This document shows positions 9,901 to 17,641 of a DNA stretch of 64,000 bases, in pieces. Numbering within the stretch: the first letter of the stretch is position 1; every line of letters begins with the position of its first letter. Origin of the DNA: Amycolatopsis sp. 2-15. Lineage in GTDB: Bacteria > Actinomycetota > Actinomycetes > Mycobacteriales > Pseudonocardiaceae. The notes under the pieces were generated by a model. That model was not told where the DNA came from. It saw only the letters and a program-made list of their open reading frames with translations, and did no database searches. The translations under genes were made by a program, and so were the position numbers. Location: contig NZ_CP127294.1 of assembly GCF_030285625.1 (NCBI RefSeq), positions 5,798,001 through 5,862,000 of the forward strand. Direction: 5' to 3'.

Positions 9901-11907
9901 TCGCCGCTGGGGGCTGAGCCCACGCAGGATGGCCTCGCGGATGCGGTCGTGGTGGAACCGCACGGCACCTCGCTCCAGCACGAGGAGACCCTCGTCGGTC
10001 GGCGGGATCAGGTGCTGTGCCACCACGTCCGCCGGCTCGCCGGCGGCGGTCTGCAGCACCTCCGTCTCGACCCGCCCACCCACGCAGGCCATCGCCTCTA
10101 CCAGCTGCCGCGACGGCGGCGGCAGGGCTTGGATCCGCAACGTCAGCAGGTCGCCGCCCTCCGCCGGGCCCAGGTGGGCGCGCACCGCCGCGGGGTCCCA
10201 CTGCCATCCCGCGGAGGTCGCGGTGAGGACGCCGTGGCGAGCCAGTGCGGTGAGCAGCTGCACGGTTTCGTAGGGGTTGCCGGACGTGCGTGGCGCGATC
10301 ACCTCGACCAGGCCCGCCGCCGCCGCTGCGTCGGCGTGCAGCATGTCACCGACCAGGGTGATCAGGCCTGGGGTGGGCAGGTTCTCCAGCCGCAGGTACG
10401 GCACGCCGGCCCGGTCGCGTGATCGCGACAGCGTCGGTGGCTGTGCCGAGTCCCCGTCGTCCCGGTGCACGCCCACCAGCAACAGACCGGGTATCGCGTC
10501 GTCGTCGAGTAGGAGGTCGACGAATCCGAGCGGGCCGCGGCCGGCCCAGTGCAGGTCGTCGAGGAACAGCACCACCGGTCGTTCCGGCGAGGCGACCGCG
10601 CGCAGGATCTGAACGCTGTTGTGCTGTGCCCGCGATTGCGCGGTGAGCGGGTCGCCGGGATCGGGCGGCACGTCGAGCAGGGCGGCGAACTCCGGCACCA
10701 CCGCGGTAGCGAGGCCCGCGTTCGGGCCGACCGCGTCGGTGATCCGTTGCCGGAGTTGGGTCAGCTCGCTCTCCGGCTGGGCCAGCAGCAGCTGGCCCAG
10801 CGAGCGGAACGCCTGGAAAACCCCGTCGAATTCCAGGTCGCGCCGGTATTGGTCGAACTTGCCGGCCAGGAACCAGCCGCCCCGGCTGGTGACCGTCGGC
10901 CGTAGCTCGTTGACCAGGGCCGTTTTGCCGACTCCGGCCGCGCCGCTGATCAGTACGCCTGGGCAACGGCCCGCCAGCGCATCCTCGAACGCCGCCTGCA
11001 ACGCGGCCACCTCGGTGTCGCGCCCCACCAGCCGTGCCGGGGCGACGGGCCAGCGCGGGAAGTCGTGGTGCCCGATCCGCATCGGTTCCTTGTCGCGCCC
11101 GGCCTGGGCATCGCGTAACCGTTCCAGGTCGTGGATGACTCCCTCCGCGGTCTGGTAGCGGTTGTCCGGCTCCTTTTCCAGCAGGTGCAGGATGATCGCG
11201 GACAGCGGGGCCGGCAGGGCCGGGTTCACCTCGACCGGGGGTGCCGGCACCCGGGCCAGGTGGTCGTGGACCAGGCGCAGCGGGTCCCCGGAGCCGAACG
11301 GCGGCGCGCCCGTCGCCAGCTCGTAGAGCGTGGCGCCCACGGCGTAGAGGTCGCTGCGTTGATCCACCGGACGGCCGGTCCGCCTGGTTTGCTCGGGCGC
11401 GAGGTAGGCCAGTGTCCCGACGATGGCGCTGCGGCCGGGGGAGGGGGGAGCGGGGTCGGTGAGGGAGGAGGCCAGCGCGAAGTCGAGCAAGCACGCGGTG
11501 CCGTCCGGGGAGAGCACGATGTTCGCGGGGTTGATGTCGCGGTGCAAAATCCCGCGCCGGTGCATCGCCGCCACGGCTCGGGCCACCCCGAGCCCGACTC
11601 CGAGCAGGACGTCGACGGGAAGTGGCTCCGCCCGTCCGGCCAGGCTTCGGCCGCCGGCGTCCGCCAGCACGATCGACCCCGCATAGCGTGGCGAGTCCAG
11701 CAGCTGCGCGACATTCGAAACCCCGCGCAGCCGTTCCAGCATCGCGCGCTCGTGCCGCAGCCGCTTGGACGCGTCCGGGCCCAGCGGCTGCTTGCACACC
11801 ACGGTCCGCTTCCCGAGGGACACCCGGCAGACGCGCGTGCGCGCGGTCTCGCTCAGTACGGCAACCTGCGCGGACGAACGCCGCCCCGGCAGCCCACCAG
11901 TGTCCAT
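6991..11907 (-). CDS. Multidomain Ser/Thr kinase - AAA ATPase - GAF - histidine kinase
   Basis: A 1638-residue signalling protein. The ATG at 11907 has GTGGAGG 7 bases upstream; an ORF extension to 12054 is rejected. In order: a Hanks-type kinase (about 10-280) with the catalytic loop HRDINPANIVL; an AAA module with P-loop SGAAGVGKT near 322 and Walker B VVLFLDDLHW; a long helical, TPR-like middle; a GAF domain (about 1230-1400); a HisKA_3 segment ERDLHDGAQQR with the phospho-acceptor His near 1452; and a HATPase_c domain ending near the C-terminus (GTGLLGLKDRAEAIGGRL). Oddities: the kinase DFG motif reads DFA and no clear glycine-rich loop precedes the lysine, so the kinase may be weak or a scaffold. 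No membrane segment or cognate response regulator is seen nearby. Confidence 0.92.
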   Translation of the reverse strand: MDTGGLPGRRSSAQVAVLSETARTRVCRVSLGKRTVVCKQPLGPDASKRLRHERAMLERLRGVSNVAQLLDSPRYAGSIVLADAGGRSLAGRAEPLPVDVLLGVGLGVARAVAAMHRRGILHRDINPANIVLSPDGTACLLDFALASSLTDPAPPSPGRSAIVGTLAYLAPEQTRRTGRPVDQRSDLYAVGATLYELATGAPPFGSGDPLRLVHDHLARVPAPPVEVNPALPAPLSAIILHLLEKEPDNRYQTAEGVIHDLERLRDAQAGRDKEPMRIGHHDFPRWPVAPARLVGRDTEVAALQAAFEDALAGRCPGVLISGAAGVGKTALVNELRPTVTSRGGWFLAGKFDQYRRDLEFDGVFQAFRSLGQLLLAQPESELTQLRQRITDAVGPNAGLATAVVPEFAALLDVPPDPGDPLTAQSRAQHNSVQILRAVASPERPVVLFLDDLHWAGRGPLGFVDLLLDDDAIPGLLLVGVHRDDGDSAQPPTLSRSRDRAGVPYLRLENLPTPGLITLVGDMLHADAAAAAGLVEVIAPRTSGNPYETVQLLTALARHGVLTATSAGWQWDPAAVRAHLGPAEGGDLLTLRIQALPPPSRQLVEAMACVGGRVETEVLQTAAGEPADVVAQHLIPPTDEGLLVLERGAVRFHHDRIREAILRGLSPQRRSALQLAMARRLAGAPDLFAVAAEQYLPVLDAVEDLVERREVTDLLQRAAGQATLIGNHALVNALLLAALRVVDPAETAVALELRTTRLGALFSLGRLVEVDEEYREIEQLCPSTPDRPGATAIHVRSLSYQARFGEAISLSLQSLRECGLDVPSAERLPAELDRRFALLHHWLDHSDPADDLARPDLTDSVLLAATDVLDAAFLAAYFAADFTWVAWLGLEGLRIWIEHGPGPTLLGPAGAAAYCAVSQRGDYVGGYRASRRLLAWAEARGAEPGMSRARHRSALFSCWLEPIENGVHEAQWAREGLIAGGDLANAGYTYLLTVRSLADCAPSLESLVNEVDSGLNFVHRTGNEQTGQVLETYRWLADVLRGDSPADPITLDRFTDNPLALLHAYLARAIAAAVSGDLAGLARESAAGMRLLPVAAGFYPTAVVRALHGLALAERARSADGDERAALLSELDEVTSWLAARASDAPDNFLHLVRWLEAERAWAAGDVHAAELAFDTARSEVSRRARPWHRALITERAARFHLARGLDHAGRELLAQARRHYAAWGASAKVTQLDWAYPTLRRHFEASLGFAVDQPGELLNQPGTITTGTLDLLGILSASQALSSETSIERLHARVVEVLSTMTGATGVRLLLWSDEQQDWLLPEPTRTVTEQEFTAPRSVLRYLRRTEAPLVVDDVTHDERFAHDPCFTDLQGCSLLAVPILSRGTLRAALLLENRLIRGAFTTNRLDAVKLIAGQLAVSLDNAHLYTQLTASRARIVTAADQARRRIERDLHDGAQQRLVALALRLRAIQAEMPPEICHLTTELDTLATETTGVLDELREIAHGLHPGMLAIGGLAPAVRALARRSPIPVELDLHPLPPLPEPIEVSAYFIIAEALTNTAKHAHATSVTVTINPDHPNGVLHIAVRDDGVGGAHFTQGTGLLGLKDRAEAIGGRLHLQSPPGAGTSLHLELPLSGPHQ

Positions 11908-12327
11908 CCGACACCTCCACGACCCACCGCGACTCCTGCCTACACCTGTTCCGGCCCGATTTCGACCCCTCACACGAAGGTGAACCGACTTCTCATTCGT
12001 CGCTCGTTCCGAGTTCACCGATCCCGCCAAGTCCCGGATACCGGACGGAACCAAACTTCAGTAACACCTCACCCAGCGTGGAACTCCAAGGGCTTCCGGA
12101 CTCAAGCGCGTCTTGACGGTCCGTAAAGGAAGGCGGTTCCGTGAGCCCCGACGAGGACGCGCACGCTGCGGACCTTGTGCCGGAAGCACGGCACCCGGCG
12201 CAGCTGCGCGGTCACCGCGGCGACGAACTCCTCCCACGACGGCGCCGGCCCAGCGACGATCGCGAATGAGACGATCGTGAGGGCCCGGAACGGCAGCTCA
12301 CGGTGGCCTTCGTCGATCCCGGCCGGC
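11908..12327. other. Upstream region of the multidomain kinase and decayed sequence
   Basis: The stretch holds the kinase promoter side and, at 12121-12327, the possible acyltransferase remnant listed separately. AT-rich patches occur at 12050-12070 (accaaacttcagtaacacct) but no convincing -35/-10 pair was found. Confidence 0.4.
12118..12327 (-). pseudogene. Possible wax-ester/diacylglycerol acyltransferase N-terminal remnant
   Basis: Read on the minus strand, an open stretch lacking any start codon encodes LPFRALTIVSFAIVAGP, then PSWEEFVAAVTAQLRRVPCF, then RHKVRSV before a stop. This resembles the early segment of WS/DGAT acyltransferases, where a hydrophobic strand is followed by a helix and a pattern like RLPRVPRFRQRL. 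No HHxxxDG active site follows, so at most it is a fragment. The match is by eye and could be coincidental. Confidence 0.25.
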
Positions 12328-12561
12328 TCAGCGCTTGAGCGCGGCGCGACGCCGCTCGTATTCGTCCTGGTCGATTTCGCCCCGAGCGAAGCGCTCGCGC
12401 AGGATGTCCACGGCGCTGTCGTCGTCCGCCTTGTGCTGGGTACCGCGCCCGACGAGCCGTGCCGTGATCACTCCGGTGGCCGCCAGCAGGACGAGCAGCA
12501 CGATCACCACGAGTAGGGGGCCGAGCCAGCCTCCTCCGGTGCCGTAGTGCCAGTAAGGCAT
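12328..12561 (-). CDS. Small SHOCT-domain membrane protein
   Basis: A 77-residue protein starting MPYWHYGTGGGWLGPL. Residues about 13-35 form one hydrophobic membrane segment. The C-terminal 30 residues (DILRERFARGEIDQDEYERR) are a textbook SHOCT motif. SHOCT proteins are short, often oligomeric, single-pass membrane proteins found beside stress or transport genes; no enzymatic role is established. A GGAGGACAAC ribosome site precedes the start. It follows the broken AAA kinase on the same strand. Confidence 0.85.
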   Translation of the reverse strand: MPYWHYGTGGGWLGPLLVVIVLLVLLAATGVITARLVGRGTQHKADDDSAVDILRERFARGEIDQDEYERRRAALKR

Positions 12562-12582
12562 GTTGTCCTCCGTCTCGGTCGG

Positions 12583-13349
12583 TCAGCGCCATGGGTAGCC
12601 GGCGCCGTCCGGCAGGTCGGCGACATCGAGCGGGGTCAGCACGTCGTCGAGGTCGCGGCCAGCAGCACGGCACTCGTCGCCTCGCCGGCACGCAGCCGTG
12701 ACATGCGGTCGTCGGATGCGGTGGCCAGGACGGGCAGGAGCGTCTCGTCGTCCTCGCCGCTGGCCGGCGCCTCGGCGAGGTCGGGATCCGCGAAGTGGCG
12801 CGACGGGAGTGCGCCCGGGGTGTCGTCGGGGGGTGGTGTGCTGCGCGAGGGGACACCGTCGGGCGCGGCGCGGCGTCCGCTCCACGCTGCCAGCTCCGTT
12901 CGGTAGGCAGGGTCCCTGAGATGCTGCCTTGAGGCGTCCTGGATCGCGACGGCCAGGTTGCGGTGCTTGCGAACCACCGTGGGCGCGACGCAGTGAAGAG
13001 CGATGAGGCGGCTGCCGGTGCGGGCCGCTTCCTCGGCGATCTCGGTCCGCTGGTCGGCCGAAGCCCAGGACGCGTCGAGGATGACGGTCTCGCCGAGTTC
13101 GAGCAGTTCGCCGCACCGGCGCACGAGCGCGTCGTAGGTCCGCGCGGTCCGTCCCGGTGTGTAGGTCCCCTGGTTGTACGCCGCCGGGACGTGCTGGCCC
13201 GGGCTGACCCCCGGGCGATCACGGTTACCCGGGCGAGAAACCCTTGCGTGGCTTCGTTTTTCCGGTCGTCGAGCCGAGGATCGTGTGCGATGCGCGCCGG
13301 CGCTGCCGAAGTCAGGAAATGGTGAACGTGGCAACCCGGCCATGATCAC
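12583..13349 (-). pseudogene. Broken AAA/zeta-like kinase (C-terminal part of an APH-AAA type protein)
   Basis: The middle of the frame gives YNQGTYTPGRTARTYDALVR, then a conserved stretch with VILDASWASADQRTEIAEEA and LHCVAP. This is the second half of the P-loop kinase domain found in actinobacterial fusions of phosphotransferase plus ATP-binding domain. The P-loop and everything N-terminal to it are missing; the 60 codons upstream of about 13200 do not resemble the family. Toward the 3' end the likely tail (DDVLTPLDVADLPDGAGYPW) lies in another frame, so a frameshift near 12655 is probable. I read this as a decaying gene. Confidence 0.55.
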
Positions 13350-13374
13350 TCGCCTCGTGATTCGCGAATCGCGG

Positions 13375-13755
13375 TCAGGCGGCCGACGCTATTCGGCAGG
13401 GGATGTCGGTGTTCTCGTCGGTGTGGTAGCTCGCGCACACCCGGTGATAGCCGTCAGCGATCTCCAAGGTGATACCGAGGCGCAGGTCGCCGCGCACCAG
13501 CAGGATCGGCGAGAGATCCTTGTGGTCATGGATTTTGCGCAGATCGGAACTCACGTGCGGGTCGTCGGCCGGTAGCAGTGCCAGGCCCGCGGCGCGCAGG
13601 ATGTCCTTGGCCTTGAAGAAGGCCGCGTTGCGGGCGTCGCGCAGCTCTTCGATGAGGCGGTCGACGAGGTCGGTGCCTGCGATCAGGGTGAGATAGGAGG
13701 CGGCAGCCGGGTAGTCGTGGTGTTGGGGCTCGTCGAGCCAGGTCACGGTGGTCAT
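13375..13755 (-). CDS. Conserved hypothetical protein, ParB/Srx-like fold suspected
   Basis: A 126-residue protein starting MTTVTWLDEPQHHDYPAAAS. The C-terminal half (SPILLVRGDLRLGITLEIAD followed by GYHRVCASY) resembles the beta-strand plus GYHR segment of ParB/sulfiredoxin-like domains, where a nucleotide or DNA is bound. I recognise it only as an actinobacterial hypothetical. It starts 3 bases after the stop of the SulP transporter gene on the same strand, so the two are very likely cotranscribed. Confidence 0.7.
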   Translation of the reverse strand: MTTVTWLDEPQHHDYPAAASYLTLIAGTDLVDRLIEELRDARNAAFFKAKDILRAAGLALLPADDPHVSSDLRKIHDHKDLSPILLVRGDLRLGITLEIADGYHRVCASYHTDENTDIPCRIASAA

Positions 13756-13758
13756 GTG

Positions 13759-15453
13759 TCAGGCCTTTCGATTGTCGAACGCGTCCAGAGCGGCGCCCGC
13801 GGTGTCGAAGTAGCTGTCGACGCCGATCGTTCGGGTCAGTCCGTACCGGTCCAGTTGCGCGCGGACTTCGGGCAGGACGCCGGAGAGCACGAGGCGGGTG
13901 CCGTGCGTGCCCAGGCGTTTGGCGACCGTGGACAGGACGCCGGCCGAGGTGTAGTCGACGTCGCCGACGGCAGCGCAGTCGAGACAGAACCAGGTCACGG
14001 TGCGGCCGTCGGCGAGCAGGGTGGTCACGTCGGTGCTCAACCGCATGGCGTTGGCGAAATACAGGCTGCTGCCGAAGCGGTAGACGATCATGCCTTCGGT
14101 CGTGCGGCGGCCGGGCGTGACAGCTTCGGGTTGCCAGTGGCCTGCCGGTGATTTGACCAGAACGCCGCTGTGCGGACGGTAGCTGTGCCGCAGGTGATCG
14201 ACGACGGACACGATGATGGCCAGCACGACGCCCTGTTCGACGCCGGTGAAGACCACGGCGGCCGCGGTCAGCGAAGCCACCACGAATTCCGCGCGTCGAA
14301 CCTGGAAGATGCGGCGCATCCCGGCGATGTCGATCAGGTCGACGCCGATCAGGAACACCACGGTTGCCAGCGCCGCCAGCGGCAGCGCGCCCAGCGGACC
14401 GGTCAGAAAAACGAGCACCACCACGGCGATCACCCCGGCGGCCAGGGGAGCGATCTGGCTGCGGCCGCCCGCGGTGTCCACGATCTGCGTCTTGGTGGGG
14501 CTGCCGTTGACGACGAAGGTGCCGGTGAACGCCACGGCCACGTTCGCAGTGCCGAGGCCGACCAGGTCGGCGTCTTCGTCGACGGTTTCCTCGTAGCGGA
14601 TGGCGTAGGCGCGCGAGGTCGCGGAACTCTGGGCGAGGATCACCACGAACATCGACACCGCGGTGCCGAGCAACGTGGACATATCGTGCAGGTCGAAGGT
14701 GGGCAGCGCGAAGTGTGGGATGCCCTGCGGAACCGAGCCCAGCACGGCGACCCCGTGCGCGGACAGGTCGACGAGCTTGCTGACCACGATCGCGCCGATG
14801 ACGGCGATCAACCCGCCCGGCACTTTCTTCGCCACGAGGCGGACGCCGACGACCACGACGACCACCGCAGCGGACACCAATGCGGTCGCGGTGTCGGTGT
14901 GGCCGAGCGCGCGGACGAGGTTGATCAGCTTCGGCACGGTCTGGCTGTCGCCGGCGTGCACGCCGAGCATGTCGGGCAGTTGGCCCGCCGCGACCTGGAT
15001 GCCGACGCCGGTCAGAAAGCCGACCAGGACCGTGCGCGACAGGAAGTTGGCCAGGAAGCCGAGCCGGATCAGCCGGGCCAGCAGCAGCATCGCGCCGACC
15101 AGCAACGCGGCCGTCCCGGCGAGCCGGACGTAGGCGGCAGAGGCGGGGGCGGCCAAGGTGGCCAGACCGGCCGCGAGGATCGCCGCGGTCGCCGAGTCCG
15201 CGCCGACCACCAGGTGCCGGGACGCGCCGAACAACGCGAACAGCACAACCGGCGCGAGCATCGTGTACAGGCCGGTGACCGGCGGCATCCCGGCGATCTT
15301 GGCGTAACCGAGCACCTCGGGGACGGCCAGCGCGGCCAGGGTGACACCGGCCAGCGCGTCGGAACCCAGGGCACGCCGCCGGATCGGCAGGATCCCGGCG
15401 AACAGCGGGACCCGCCGGGCGCGGCTCGGTGCCGGCGCGTCCTCATGGGTCAT
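13759..15453 (-). CDS. SulP family inorganic anion transporter with STAS domain
   Basis: A 564-residue integral membrane protein. The N-terminus gives GSDALAGVTLAALAVPEVLGYAKIAG-like signature sequence typical of SulP/SLC26 carriers, followed by about ten to twelve hydrophobic spans up to residue 410. Residues about 440-560 form a cytoplasmic STAS domain (RTVTWFCLDCAAVGDVDYTS). The family exchanges or imports sulfate, bicarbonate or other anions; the substrate cannot be read from sequence. Length is normal. The next gene downstream begins 3 bases after its stop. Confidence 0.92.
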   Translation of the reverse strand: MTHEDAPAPSRARRVPLFAGILPIRRRALGSDALAGVTLAALAVPEVLGYAKIAGMPPVTGLYTMLAPVVLFALFGASRHLVVGADSATAAILAAGLATLAAPASAAYVRLAGTAALLVGAMLLLARLIRLGFLANFLSRTVLVGFLTGVGIQVAAGQLPDMLGVHAGDSQTVPKLINLVRALGHTDTATALVSAAVVVVVVGVRLVAKKVPGGLIAVIGAIVVSKLVDLSAHGVAVLGSVPQGIPHFALPTFDLHDMSTLLGTAVSMFVVILAQSSATSRAYAIRYEETVDEDADLVGLGTANVAVAFTGTFVVNGSPTKTQIVDTAGGRSQIAPLAAGVIAVVVLVFLTGPLGALPLAALATVVFLIGVDLIDIAGMRRIFQVRRAEFVVASLTAAAVVFTGVEQGVVLAIIVSVVDHLRHSYRPHSGVLVKSPAGHWQPEAVTPGRRTTEGMIVYRFGSSLYFANAMRLSTDVTTLLADGRTVTWFCLDCAAVGDVDYTSAGVLSTVAKRLGTHGTRLVLSGVLPEVRAQLDRYGLTRTIGVDSYFDTAGAALDAFDNRKA

Positions 15454-15535
15454 CTCCGCGATTGTGGCAGTCAGCTCGAATCGACGCAGCTTCTTGCTGC
15501 GGGGTAGTCCGGGCCGCTCCTGGAGAGCTCACCTC

Positions 15536-15694
15536 GCCCGATATGCCGCGCCGACCGGTCAGCGCCACCACGTGAGCCCGGCGATGGTGAACCAGATCCT
15601 GGACGCGCTGGAGGAGCGCTGGCTGCGGTCCCGGGTGGCGTTGTATCCGGGGGAGCGGGTGAAGCTGGTGCCGTGGTCGCCGCACCTGCGGTCT
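15536..15694 (+). pseudogene. Tyrosine integrase C-terminal remnant
   Basis: The plus-strand frame reads HHVSPAMVNQILDALEERWL followed by RSRVALYPGERVKLVPWSPHL. This fits the last segment of actinomycete phage-type integrases, where the active-site histidine/tyrosine region ends Y-SHVTP-M and is followed by an amphipathic helix. Nothing N-terminal of it is recognisable. It sits 30 bases upstream of a tRNA-3'-end-like sequence, which is where such integrases act. Judged by eye. Confidence 0.4.
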
Positions 15695-15722
15695 CGGCGC
15701 GGGCTCAACTCCGGATCTGGGG

Positions 15723-15743
15723 AGGGTTCTTGGTTCGAGTCCA
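15723..15743 (+). repeat. tRNA 3'-end-like sequence, candidate attachment-site remnant (copy 1)
   Basis: The core AGGGTTCTTGGTTCGAG followed by TCCA matches copy 2 at 23437-23457 at 20 of 21 positions in the same orientation. Positions 15729-15745 fold as a perfect T-arm: CTTGG and CCAAG around the loop TTCGAGT. No 5' half of a tRNA is present. Site-specific integration in actinomycetes commonly duplicates a tRNA 3' end, so an att remnant is the best reading. Confidence 0.45.
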
Positions 15744-15912
15744 AGCGGGGTAGGGCGGTTGGGTCCAGGCAGCCGAACGACGCCGGGGAGCGCGCTCCGA
15801 GCGGGGCCGCCGGCTTGTGCTGCCCTTCGCAGACTGTGTCGTCCGAGGCAGATCCAATGAATCCCCCGGCGGCTTGCCTGAGGTCCGTGCCTGTCGCCGG
15901 CGACTTGAGGAG

Positions 15913-17199
15913 CTACCCGGCTGACGATGCGGGTCGCTTGCGTACACGCCGCACGGACCAACGGCCGGCAAGCCCCAGGGCGAACATCACCACGCCGGTG
16001 ATGACGGACGGCGGGGGCAGGGTCGCGACGAGCACAACGCACCCGGCGGCTCCGACGATGTTGAGTGCGCGAGGCCAGCGACGGTGCTCGGCTGGTTGGC
16101 TCGCGGCCGAGAGGTTGGCGATCAAGTAGTAGACCAGGACGCCGAACGAGGAGAACCCGATCACGGAGCGCAGGTCGGTGGTGAGCACGAGGACGCTGAC
16201 GATGACGGCGAGCGCGGTTTCGGCGTGGTGGGGCACCTGGTAGCGGGGATGGACTGCGGCCAGCCAGCGGGGCAGGTCGTGGTTGCGCGCCATCGCGAGA
16301 CTGGTCCGGCCGATGCCGGCGATCAGCGCCAGTAGCGCGCCGAGGCTGGCCAGCGCTCCACCGATCCGTACGACCGGGGCAAGCCCGGGGGCGCCGGCGT
16401 CGGTGACGGCCTCGGTCAGGGGGGCTGCGGCGGCGGCCAGCCGGTCGGGACCGGCGGCGAGTAGCGCGGAACCCCCGATGAGGACGTAGATGACCACGGT
16501 GATGCCCAGGGCGATCGGGATGGCCCGGGGAATGGTGCGCCGCGGGTCGCGGACCTCTTCGCTCATGGTGGCGATCCGGGCGTAGCCGGCGAAGGCGAAG
16601 AACAGCAACCCGGCGGCTTGCAGTGTCCCGTAGACACCGCCCGTACCCAGTGCCTGCCAGCCGCCGAGGTTGGTGGTGCTGGCGTGCCCGCCGACGGCGA
16701 TGCCGACGACGATCGCGGCGAGCGCGAGCAGGGTGGCGGTGACGAGGACGCGGGTGAGGGCGGCGGTTCTGGTGATGCCGCGGTAGTTGAGCGCGGCGAG
16801 GCCGAGCACGCCCGCGACGGCGACGAGCCGTTGCGCCCACCAGGGACCGGGGACGGCGTAGGTCGCGAAGGTCAGGGCCATTGCGGCGCATGAGGCGGTT
16901 TTTCCGGCGACGAATCCCCAGCCGGCGGTGAAGCCCCACCAGTGCCCGAGTTGTTCGCGGCCGTAGATGTAGGTTCCGCCCGAGGTCGGGTAGGTCGCGG
17001 CGAGCTGGGCGGAGGCGGTGGCGTTGCAATAGGCGAGGATCGCCGCGATCGCCAGGCCGATCAGCAGCCCCGTCCCGGCGACTTTCGCGGCGGGACCGAA
17101 GGCGGCGAACACTCCGGCGCCGATCATCGATCCGAGGCCGATGATCACGGCGTCTCGAGTTCCCAGTCGCCGCGCCAGCTGCGGTGTCGGTGGCGTCAC
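15913..17199 (-). CDS. APC superfamily amino acid permease
   Basis: A 428-residue membrane protein. After MTPPTPQLARRLGTRDAVII the segment GLGSMIGAGVFAAFGPA is the conserved first-helix signature of APC amino acid/polyamine transporters. Roughly twelve hydrophobic spans follow, and the C-terminus is short and basic (RWSVRRVRKRP). The family imports or exchanges amino acids using proton or substrate gradients; the substrate is unknown. It follows the VOC gene after 61 bases on the same strand, so it may be the last gene of the ArsR-phosphatase operon. Confidence 0.9.
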   Translation of the reverse strand: MTPPTPQLARRLGTRDAVIIGLGSMIGAGVFAAFGPAAKVAGTGLLIGLAIAAILAYCNATASAQLAATYPTSGGTYIYGREQLGHWWGFTAGWGFVAGKTASCAAMALTFATYAVPGPWWAQRLVAVAGVLGLAALNYRGITRTAALTRVLVTATLLALAAIVVGIAVGGHASTTNLGGWQALGTGGVYGTLQAAGLLFFAFAGYARIATMSEEVRDPRRTIPRAIPIALGITVVIYVLIGGSALLAAGPDRLAAAAAPLTEAVTDAGAPGLAPVVRIGGALASLGALLALIAGIGRTSLAMARNHDLPRWLAAVHPRYQVPHHAETALAVIVSVLVLTTDLRSVIGFSSFGVLVYYLIANLSAASQPAEHRRWPRALNIVGAAGCVVLVATLPPPSVITGVVMFALGLAGRWSVRRVRKRPASSAG

Positions 17200-17260
17200 C
17201 GTTTGTCCTTTCGTGCCCGGTCACGGTTGGTGCGCCGAATCGGCTTGTGCTCGGCGAATA

Positions 17261-17641
17261 TCACCGGCGTGGCTGGAAAAGTTCGACGAGGTTGCCGGCG
17301 GGGTCGATCAGCAGGATCTGCCGTCCGCCGGGCCCGGTGACGATGTCGTTGCGCAAACGGACTCCGGCTTCGCGCAGCCGGGTGACCTCGATGTCCAGGT
17401 CGTCGACGACGAGGTGGATCCGGTTCCAGCCCCCGGCCCCGGGGACGGCTCCGTCCGGCATGGCCCGTCCGGCCGAACTTGCCGGCCCGGACAGCAGCAG
17501 CCGCAACGGCCCGCGCACGACGTCGGCGAAGGCCGGGACCGCCGACGAGAGCAGCGTGAACCCAAGGTGGGTGGTGTAGAAGTCGACGGCGGCTTGAACG
17601 TCGTCGACCAGATAGCGGACGTGTGCGTGCTCGTCGGTCAT
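17261..17641 (-). CDS. VOC (glyoxalase/bleomycin resistance) superfamily protein
   Basis: A 126-residue single VOC module pair starting MTDEHAHVRYLVDDVQAAVD. The two halves carry HVRYLVDD...FYTTHLGF and NRIHLVVDDLDIEVTRLREA...LIDPAGNLVELFQP, with the usual His and Glu positions for a divalent metal. Its start overlaps the stop of the ArsR-phosphatase gene by 4 bases (ATGA), so the two are translationally coupled. The arsenic context suggests ArsI-type C-As lyase, but there is no cysteine in the protein, so that activity is unlikely. Function unassigned. Confidence 0.88.
   Translation of the reverse strand: MTDEHAHVRYLVDDVQAAVDFYTTHLGFTLLSSAVPAFADVVRGPLRLLLSGPASSAGRAMPDGAVPGAGGWNRIHLVVDDLDIEVTRLREAGVRLRNDIVTGPGGRQILLIDPAGNLVELFQPRR

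Larger units (their letters stand above)
15454..15912. other. Gene-free region with integrase and tRNA-end remnants
   Basis: About 460 bases between the start of the SulP gene and the stop of the APC permease gene. No intact gene is seen. It contains the integrase-like tail at 15536-15694 and the tRNA-like repeat at 15723-15743. The last 150 bases show nothing recognisable. Confidence 0.5.

Noticed and set aside
15723..15755. Possible functional tRNA gene
   Set aside because: Only a T-arm and part of an acceptor strand are present; no D-arm, anticodon arm or matching 5' acceptor.
17261..17641. ArsI-type organoarsenical lyase
   Set aside because: The arsenic context is tempting, but the protein has no cysteine residues to bind trivalent arsenic.
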